In this document: in pieces, positions 49,521 to 57,664 of the stretch | Layout of the letters: each line of letters opens with the position of its first letter | How positions within the stretch are numbered: the first letter of the stretch is position 1 | Source of the DNA: Sphingosinicella soli | GTDB lineage: Bacteria > Pseudomonadota > Alphaproteobacteria > Sphingomonadales > Sphingomonadaceae | DNA: 57,664 nt | Direction: 5' to 3' | NCBI RefSeq assembly: GCF_014199685.1 | Contig: NZ_JACHNZ010000027.1 | Coordinates: forward strand, 1-57,664 | Made by a program: the position numbers and the translations under genes | Notes under the pieces: model-generated | The model's input: the letters and a program-made list of their open reading frames with translations, nothing else | Databases searched by the model: none | Told to the model about the DNA's origin: nothing

Positions 49521-49811
49521 CGCCTGCTGGATCGGCACGAATCGAACGGAAAGGTTGGCGCCCCACGCAGGACAAACATAACGAATATCTATCGCCGTTT
49601 ATACTACTTTAGAGCTGCCGAACGGCCTCGCTCGTCGCCCTCAACTGCCGCGCCCCGCCGCTGGCGCTACAGCGGGTAGCCTTGGCCTTTGCTGACAGCT
49701 CTCAACTGGGAAGTCTGTAGAACAGACATTGCTCGGCGTGATTTTCAGCAAGCGTTGTCATCGGTCCTGCAATTATCCGCAAAAGTGGGCCTTGAAAATT
49801 CCTACACAAAG
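49521..49811. other. intergenic region before the IS3-family relic
   Basis: About 290 bp with no gene that I can support. The stretch is less GC-rich towards the right than the polyamine genes. A short frame on the minus strand runs through it into the IS element and matches nothing that I recognise. Confidence 0.5.
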
Positions 49812-50522
49812 TGACCTGCATCCGGAATCCTGGACCGTTTTGAGATGGAAAATTCCAGTTATGATCGGAGGGCCAGGATACGGAGTGTGTGATGAAGAGA
49901 TCGAAGTTTTCGGAGGCGCAGATTGCCTTCGTGCTCAAGCAGGCCGAGGACGGGACGTCGGTCGGCGAGGTTTGCCGCAAGGCTGTCTGGGCCATGGACT
50001 TCGTCCATGACCAGTTGGCAACCGGACCGAAGGTGCGGATCCTCACGGTCGTCGACACGTTCAGCCGGTTCTCGCCGGCGGTCGAGCCGCGGTTCCGCTT
50101 CCGTGCACCCGACGTGATCGACGTGCTGGAGCGGGTCTGTGCCGAAGTCGGCTATCCAGCCTCGATCCGGGTCGACCAGGGCAGCGAGTTTATCTCCCGC
50201 GAGCTGGATCTGTGGGCCTACATGAAAGGGGTAACGCTCGACTTCTCGCGGCCTGGCAAGCCGACGGACAATGCGTTCATCGAGTCCTTCAACGGCAAGT
50301 TCCGGGCGGAATGCCTGAACGCGCACTGGTTCATGAGCCTGGATGACGCGGTCCGAAAATGCGAGGCTTGGCGTAGAGACTACAACGAAGTACGACCGCA
50401 CAGCGCGATCGGCAACAAACCGCCGATATCGCTCATGTTGGCGTCAGCGGCACAAGGCCCGCCCTGATGCCGGCACGCTGGAAAGCCACCAGCCGGGCGG
50501 TCCAGGATCGGGGTGCAGCTCA
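49812..50522. mobile_element. internally deleted IS3-family element
   Basis: Terminal inverted repeats can be aligned: left TGACCTGCATCCGGAATCCT and right (reverse complement) TGAGCTGCACCCCGATCCTG, then GGACCG in both. The ends are TG...CA as usual for IS3 members. The element is about 711 bp, against roughly 1.2 kb for an intact IS407-group member. The bases outside are AAAG (left) and AAAA (right), so a perfect target duplication is not seen. It holds one fused transposase reading frame. Confidence 0.75.
49889..50467 (+). pseudogene. IS3-family transposase, orfA-orfB fusion by deletion
   Basis: A 192-aa frame. Residues 1-31 are the start of an OrfA (KRSKFSEAQIAFVLKQAED), then at about residue 32 the sequence jumps to the catalytic core of OrfB (VWAMDFVHDQLATG). 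The rest of the OrfA helix-turn-helix and leucine zipper and the OrfB N terminus are lost in frame. The DDE triad is kept at about D37, D96 and E132, with 35 residues between the last two, as is normal for IS3. Without the DNA-binding part it is unlikely to transpose itself. Confidence 0.85.
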
Positions 50523-50747
50523 AAAAGCTGCCGGGCTCTAATCGCTGCTGGTGGAAAGCGGGGGGTCACGTCAGATGGAACAGCTTCCAATTAACCCTAT
50601 TTTGGAGATGGTGGCTGATTGCGGAACGCAGAAACCGCTACCGGTGAAACCGCAAGCTTGTTCCTCTGCGGCGCTGGCCTTGGCCCGGCGTCTCTTTGAG
50701 CGCCGTCCGACAAATTTTGCTCCTGCCGGTATCCTTGACGACAGGCG
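50523..50747. other. intergenic region between the IS3 relic and the MFS gene
   Basis: About 225 bp without a supported gene. It contains a second possible right end for the IS (TCACGTCA at 50566-50573), but that pairs less well with the left end than the one chosen. Confidence 0.4.
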
Positions 50748-54154
<3,407 letters not shown>

Positions 54155-54158
<4 letters not shown>

Positions 54159-54427
54159 AGCTCGACAGCGGCGCGCATCGACAGATCCTCCAGGATCGTG
54201 ATCACATCGGAAGCGATGAGGTCGCGGGGAGCATCGAAGCGGGACGCGAGATCATCGACAATCTCATCGATCGAGCGCGCGCCATCGATCAGTTTGAGAA
54301 TCTCGACGGCGATCTCGTCAGGCATGAACAATTTCTCAGGCGCCAGAAGCACCCAGGCGTTTCGCACGCCGTCGAAGCGGAATTTCACGCCGCGCCGAAA
54401 ACGCGGAACCGCGCCTCTTTCGGTCAT
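54155..54427 (-). CDS. pqqD: PQQ peptide chaperone PqqD
   Basis: A 90-aa RRE-fold protein that binds PqqA and presents it to PqqE. Conserved features are RRGVKFRFDGVRNAWVLLAPE and DEIAVEILKLIDGARSIDEIV. The length is standard for a separate PqqD. It overlaps pqqC upstream and pqqE downstream by 4 bp each. Confidence 0.95.
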
Positions 54428-55164
54428 TCCGCATCGCCGGGAACGAAGGCGCCCGGAGGGATCAAACCCGGTGCGACATAGGCAAGATACAAACCGTCAA
54501 GCTGCGCCCAGAGCACATCGCATTTGAAGCGCAGCGCGGCGAGCACGGCTTGCTGCTTTTCCGGCGTGTCGGCATGCCGCTTCACATAGGCCAGCGCCCA
54601 TTCGCTATCCTGGGGTGCCTGCGTCAGTCGCGGCGTGAAATAGGCAAGCGTTCCCTCGGTGATCCAATCATAGTTGGCCAACATGCCCGATACTCGCTCG
54701 GCGATGATTGCGGGCGAGAACAGTTCGGTCAGTGAGGAAGCGATTGCCTCCAGCAAGGTGCGATCCCGGACGAAATGCACATAGGCCTCGACAGCGAAAC
54801 GCGTTGCCGGAAGGATCCGCGCGGTGCTTTCCACCATCGCACGGTCGAGACCGACACCTTCGGCGAGCTTAAGCCAGCGCTCGATGCCACCAGGCTTCAC
54901 GCCGTCACCATCATGATCCTCGATCCGCCGCCGCCACTCGCGCCTCAACTCCGCAGTCGGCAGGCGCGCCATCAGGATGGCGTCCTTTGCGGGGATGGAA
55001 GCCTGATAGTAATAGCGGTTAAGCGCCCATGCCTGCACCTGCCCTCGCGTGAGCTCGCCGTCGTGCAGCAGCCGGTGAAAGGGATGATGTACATGGTAAC
55101 GCTCGGCTCCAATCTGCCGCAGCGCCGATTCCAGTTCATTGGGCAAGAAAAGTGCGTCAGTCAC
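54424..55164 (-). CDS. pqqC: pyrroloquinoline-quinone synthase PqqC
   Basis: A 246-aa cofactor-free oxidase that performs the last step, ring closure and eight-electron oxidation to PQQ. Motifs of the all-helical TENA-like fold are visible: NRYYYQASIPAKDAILM, HDGDG followed by GGIERWLKLAEGVGL, and ANYDWITEGTLAYFTPRL. It is 12 bp after pqqB and overlaps pqqD by 4 bp. Confidence 0.97.
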   Translation of the reverse strand: MTDALFLPNELESALRQIGAERYHVHHPFHRLLHDGELTRGQVQAWALNRYYYQASIPAKDAILMARLPTAELRREWRRRIEDHDGDGVKPGGIERWLKLAEGVGLDRAMVESTARILPATRFAVEAYVHFVRDRTLLEAIASSLTELFSPAIIAERVSGMLANYDWITEGTLAYFTPRLTQAPQDSEWALAYVKRHADTPEKQQAVLAALRFKCDVLWAQLDGLYLAYVAPGLIPPGAFVPGDAE

Positions 55165-55176
55165 GCGGGCTTGTCC

Positions 55177-56076
55177 TCAAATCACAAACTCCATGCCGTC
55201 GCGTGCGATGATCCATCCTGCCGCTTCGGCCTCGGCACGCTGCGGGCTGTCCGACAATAGGACGGGATTGGAATTGTTCATATGTATGATAACCTTCCGC
55301 CCGACTTTGATCGTCCGGAATGCGTCGATTGTGCCATCAGGGCCGCTGAGACTCATATGGCCCATGCGCCGACCGTTTTTCTCGCCGATCCCGGCTGTCA
55401 CCATTTCCTCGTCTTGCCAGAGCGTGCCATCGAAAAAGACCAGGTCCGCGCCTTCCAATCGCCGACGCAAGGGCAGTGTCATCACGGCACAGCCCGGGAT
55501 GTAGAGCATCCGGCTGTCCCCGTCGACGATTTCGAGACCCACGGTGGTATCGTCGACGACCAAGGGAGGCGGTTCGTTGCCGCATTCGAGGTAGAGCGGC
55601 ACCTTGCCCGGCACAGCGAAGAGCGAGGCTGTCAAGCCATCCAGTGCGAAGGGATGGTCGAGCGCCTCCACGCTCCGCGCCACGATGTCACGCGCAAGCA
55701 CAGCAAAAATTGGATTGGCGTCCAGCACGCCATGGATGCGCTGGGTGGCGTAAATCGTGAGCGCCTGCCGCTCGCGAAGCGTCAACAGGCCCGCGACCGC
55801 ATCGACATCGCCTCCCGTCAGCACTACCCCTGCAACAGGGGAATCACGAAGTCCCTTCCGGGGATGCAAGGCAGACGTATTGTTGATTTGCTGGCGCAGA
55901 TCGGGTGATGCATTGAGCAAAAACCAGCGCTCACCGCCGCAACTGACCGCAACGCTTGCTTGCGTTCGCGACTCGGCAGCGGGATCGCCTTGACGGGCAC
56001 GTCGACAGGCTTCCGCATTTGAATTCCACTGGGGAAAGCCGCCGCCGGCGGCCGAACCCAGCACAATAATTTTCAT
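55177..56076 (-). CDS. pqqB: PQQ biosynthesis protein PqqB
   Basis: A 299-aa metallo-beta-lactamase-fold protein, thought to hydroxylate the tyrosine of the Glu-Tyr intermediate. The N terminus KIIVLGSAAGGGFPQWNSN is characteristic. The usual hydrolase HxHxDH is altered (LTGGDVDAVAGLL), as expected since PqqB is not a normal hydrolase. A late HMNNSNPVL segment is kept. It begins 6 bp after the pqqA stop. Confidence 0.96.
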   Translation of the reverse strand: MKIIVLGSAAGGGFPQWNSNAEACRRARQGDPAAESRTQASVAVSCGGERWFLLNASPDLRQQINNTSALHPRKGLRDSPVAGVVLTGGDVDAVAGLLTLRERQALTIYATQRIHGVLDANPIFAVLARDIVARSVEALDHPFALDGLTASLFAVPGKVPLYLECGNEPPPLVVDDTTVGLEIVDGDSRMLYIPGCAVMTLPLRRRLEGADLVFFDGTLWQDEEMVTAGIGEKNGRRMGHMSLSGPDGTIDAFRTIKVGRKVIIHMNNSNPVLLSDSPQRAEAEAAGWIIARDGMEFVI

Positions 56077-56082
56077 TGAAAA

Positions 56083-56166
56083 CTATGCATTCAGCTCCGC
56101 GCAGGCATAACAGTTGATTTCGGCACCTAGCGCGATCTCAAGAATCTTGGGCGTCTTCCACGTCAC
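56083..56166 (-). CDS. pqqA: PQQ precursor peptide PqqA
   Basis: A 27-residue peptide beginning MTWKTPKILEIALGAEINC and continuing YACAELNA. The invariant Glu16 and Tyr20, spaced as E-x3-Y, are the two residues that become PQQ. The start is GTG, with GGAG about 9 nt upstream, and the stop is TAG. It sits 6 bp before pqqB. Two cysteines, Cys19 and Cys22, flank the tyrosine. The gene is too short for many automatic gene finders. Confidence 0.93.
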   Translation of the reverse strand: MTWKTPKILEIALGAEINCYACAELNA

Positions 56167-56199
56167 GTCAGCCTACTCCGATCATGCAGTTACAGTTAG

Positions 56200-56227
56200 A
56201 TAATACTGATTTTGGGGAGACTCGCAA
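56200..56227 (-). promoter_or_regulatory. candidate pqqA promoter
   Basis: On the minus strand TTGCGA (56222-56227) and TATTAT (56200-56205) are 16 bp apart, a fair sigma-70-type pair that would start transcription about 25 bp before the pqqA GTG. It lies 20 bp inside the left end of the ISAs1-like element, so that insertion leaves it intact. Confidence 0.5.
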
Positions 56228-56246
56228 GCGCTGATCAGGGAGCACA

Positions 56247-57510
56247 CAGGGCACTCGGGTGAAGAAGTAGGTGACAAAGCGCTGATGTGCTGAATCAGTC
56301 GTGTTCCTCTGGAATTGAGGAGCGATGACGATGACGGGTTGGGAACGGGAGGATGCCGGACTTTTCGAGGAAGCTGGTGTTTTTCTTGGATATTTTGAGG
56401 ATCTCCCGGACGCACGTCAGGTTGGCAAGGTCCGCTACCCGCTGACCGGGGTGCTGCTGCTGTGCCTGCTGGCGGTGTTGTCGGGAGCGGAAACGTTCAC
56501 GGACATCGCGAATTTTGGCAATCGCAAGCTGAGTTTTTTGCGCCGATTTCGGCGGTTTGCGTCAGGCACGCCATCCCATGACCATCTCGGCGACATCCAC
56601 GCCACGCTTGATGCCGAGGCGTTTCAGCGCTGTTTTGTGGCCTGGGTCGCGTCGCTGATCGGCGTGGCGACAGAGGTGATTGCAATCGACGGCAAGACCG
56701 TGCGCCGGTCCCAAGGTGCCAAGGCAGCGATCCATATAGTGTCGGCATTCGCCGCGCGCCAACGTCTGGTGCTGGGTCAGGTCAGGGTTGCCGAGAAAGC
56801 CAACGAAATCGTCGCGATCCCCAATCTTCTGAAGATGTTGGCCATCGAGGGAGTGATCGTGACCATCGACGCCATGGGCTGGGGCCTGTCAGGGGCCTGT
56901 CAGCGTGCGATCGCTCAGCAGATCGTCGACCAGAAGGCCGATTATGTCCTCGCCCTCAAAGTCAACCAAAGTGCACTGCACGACGATGTCAGCCTGTTCG
57001 CGACCGAGCAGAAAGCCAGGCACTACGCCCGACACCACGATCAGTCGGCATGAGACCGTGGATGGCGATCACGGTCGGGTCGAAACCAGGATCGCCACTG
57101 TCATTCATGATGTCGCCTGGCTTCAGCAACGCCATAAATGGCCCGCGCTGAAATCCGTCGTCATCATCGATAGCACGCGCGAAATCGGCGGCAAGACAGA
57201 GCGGGAGACCCGCTTATACATCAGTTCGTTGAATCTGCCCGCCGACAAGCTCGGACCGATCGTTCGCAGTCATTGGGCCGTCGAGAATAGCCTGCACTGG
57301 GTGCTCGATATGGTTCTCCGCCACGACGAATGCCGCGTCCGAACCGAAAACGCCCCGGCTAATTTCGCCACCATCAAACATGTCGCAACCAATCTTCTGC
57401 GATTGCCAACCTCCAAAGACTCGCTCCGCTCAAGGCGAAAAATCGCCGCTTGGGACGACGACTTCCTCGCAAGCCCTATCGCGCGCTGATGCGTTCACCC
57501 GATTCCCCTA
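56247..57510. mobile_element. ISAs1-family insertion sequence
   Basis: Inverted ends are visible: left CAGGGCACTCGGGTGAA (56247-56263) and right, reverse complement, TAGGGGAATCGGGTGAA (57494-57510), identical at 12 or more of 17 positions. The 1264-bp length is normal. No target duplication is evident in the flanks, so the element may be old or rearranged. It lies directly upstream of the pqqA promoter and carries a broken transposase gene. Confidence 0.8.
56325..57489 (+). pseudogene. ISAs1-family transposase, frameshifted
   Basis: The first part (56325-57053) has the N-terminal DDE_Tnp_1-associated domain (EDLPDARQVGKVRYPL) and the first catalytic aspartates in AIDGKTVRRSQ and VTIDAMG. The second part continues in another frame (from about 57030 to 57489) with SRHETVDGDHGRVETR and the glutamate helix HWAVENSLHWVLDM. 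A one-base gain near 57020-57050 explains the break. An 11-bp tandem repeat GGGGCCTGTCA (56881-56902) also adds six residues (WGLSGA) after TIDAMG compared with the usual family sequence. Probably inactive unless frameshifting occurs. Confidence 0.88.
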
Positions 57511-57571
57511 GACGATATGGCCCGCAGGCCGGACGATGAGCGCACTTCGATGTCGTGCAATGTCCTTCACG

Positions 57572-57664
57572 TGTCAATCGGCGTCCAAAAGGGACCCCCG
57601 ATCGGCGTGCAAAAGGGACCCCACCGCGGCGTGGCGATCGGTTGATGTTGAGCGCGAGTTTCGC
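57572..57664. mobile_element. terminus of an IS21-family element, cut by the window edge
   Basis: ATCGGCGTCCAAAAGGGACC (57577-57596) is repeated almost exactly at 57601-57620, with one changed base (TGCAAAA). Such multiple end repeats with CAAAAGGGACCCC are typical of IS21-like elements in alphaproteobacteria. The presumed outer end TGTCAATCGG starts at 57572. No transposase gene is visible before the sequence stops. Confidence 0.6.

Noticed and set aside
49702-50058. A 118-codon minus-strand frame across the IS3 relic's left end
   Set aside because: It has no recognised motif and runs antisense through the transposase; no ribosome site was evident.
50523-50573. Alternative right end of the IS3 relic at TCACGTCA
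   Set aside because: It agrees with the left end over only a few bases, while the end at 50522 gives a long alignable inverted repeat.

Overview
The window looks like chromosomal DNA of a GC-rich alphaproteobacterium, most likely a sphingomonad (Sphingomonadales). This is inferred from the gene orders bamD-recN-ligA and yajC-secD-secF-Mth938, a PEP-CTERM protein, a TonB receptor paired with a TPR-sulfotransferase, a cspA-DUF6481 pair, and two REP-like hairpin elements. No rRNA, tRNA or CRISPR array was seen. All calls come from reading the sequence and from family knowledge; nothing was searched or computed.

Layout. 0.25-11.6 kb is mostly housekeeping: a cytochrome P450, ligA, recN, bamD, a GT4 glycosyltransferase, the SecDF-YajC operon and a DUF815 ATPase. 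11.6-22.4 kb holds membrane functions: a frameshifted SLC13-type transporter, a DUF389 protein, a PEP-CTERM protein, an RND adaptor/pump pair, an ABC-2 exporter and a FkbM methyltransferase. 22.5-31.6 kb is a minus-strand block: omega-amino-acid transaminase, TPR-sulfotransferase, TonB receptor, APC permease, TetR regulator and secreted M20 peptidase.

31.7-48.8 kb is a polyamine island. It has two PuuA-like glutamine synthetases around a PuuB-like oxidase, a LysR regulator, a complete PotFHIG-type ABC importer, and PatD, PuuD, SpuC and GabD. Both the gamma-glutamylated and the direct transamination routes from putrescine to succinate are represented. cspA, DUF6481, a spermidine-synthase-like gene and a VapBC pair sit inside it. 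The most interesting signal is a 20-bp palindromic motif (core ATCG-N7-CGAT, a T-N11-A LysR box) in all three control regions of the island: between the transaminase and the first glutamine synthetase, at the lysR/pot divergence, and before patD. A sigma-54-like -24/-12 element follows it at the first glutamine synthetase.

49.8-57.7 kb is accessory DNA: an internally deleted IS3-family relic, a tightly coupled minus-strand operon pqqABCDE-prolyl aminopeptidase-MFS transporter, a frameshifted ISAs1-family element, and an IS21-like terminus running off the right edge. The 27-residue PqqA precursor is encoded at 56083-56166. The coupling of a peptidase and an MFS pump to the PQQ genes suggests precursor trimming and cofactor export, but that is inference.
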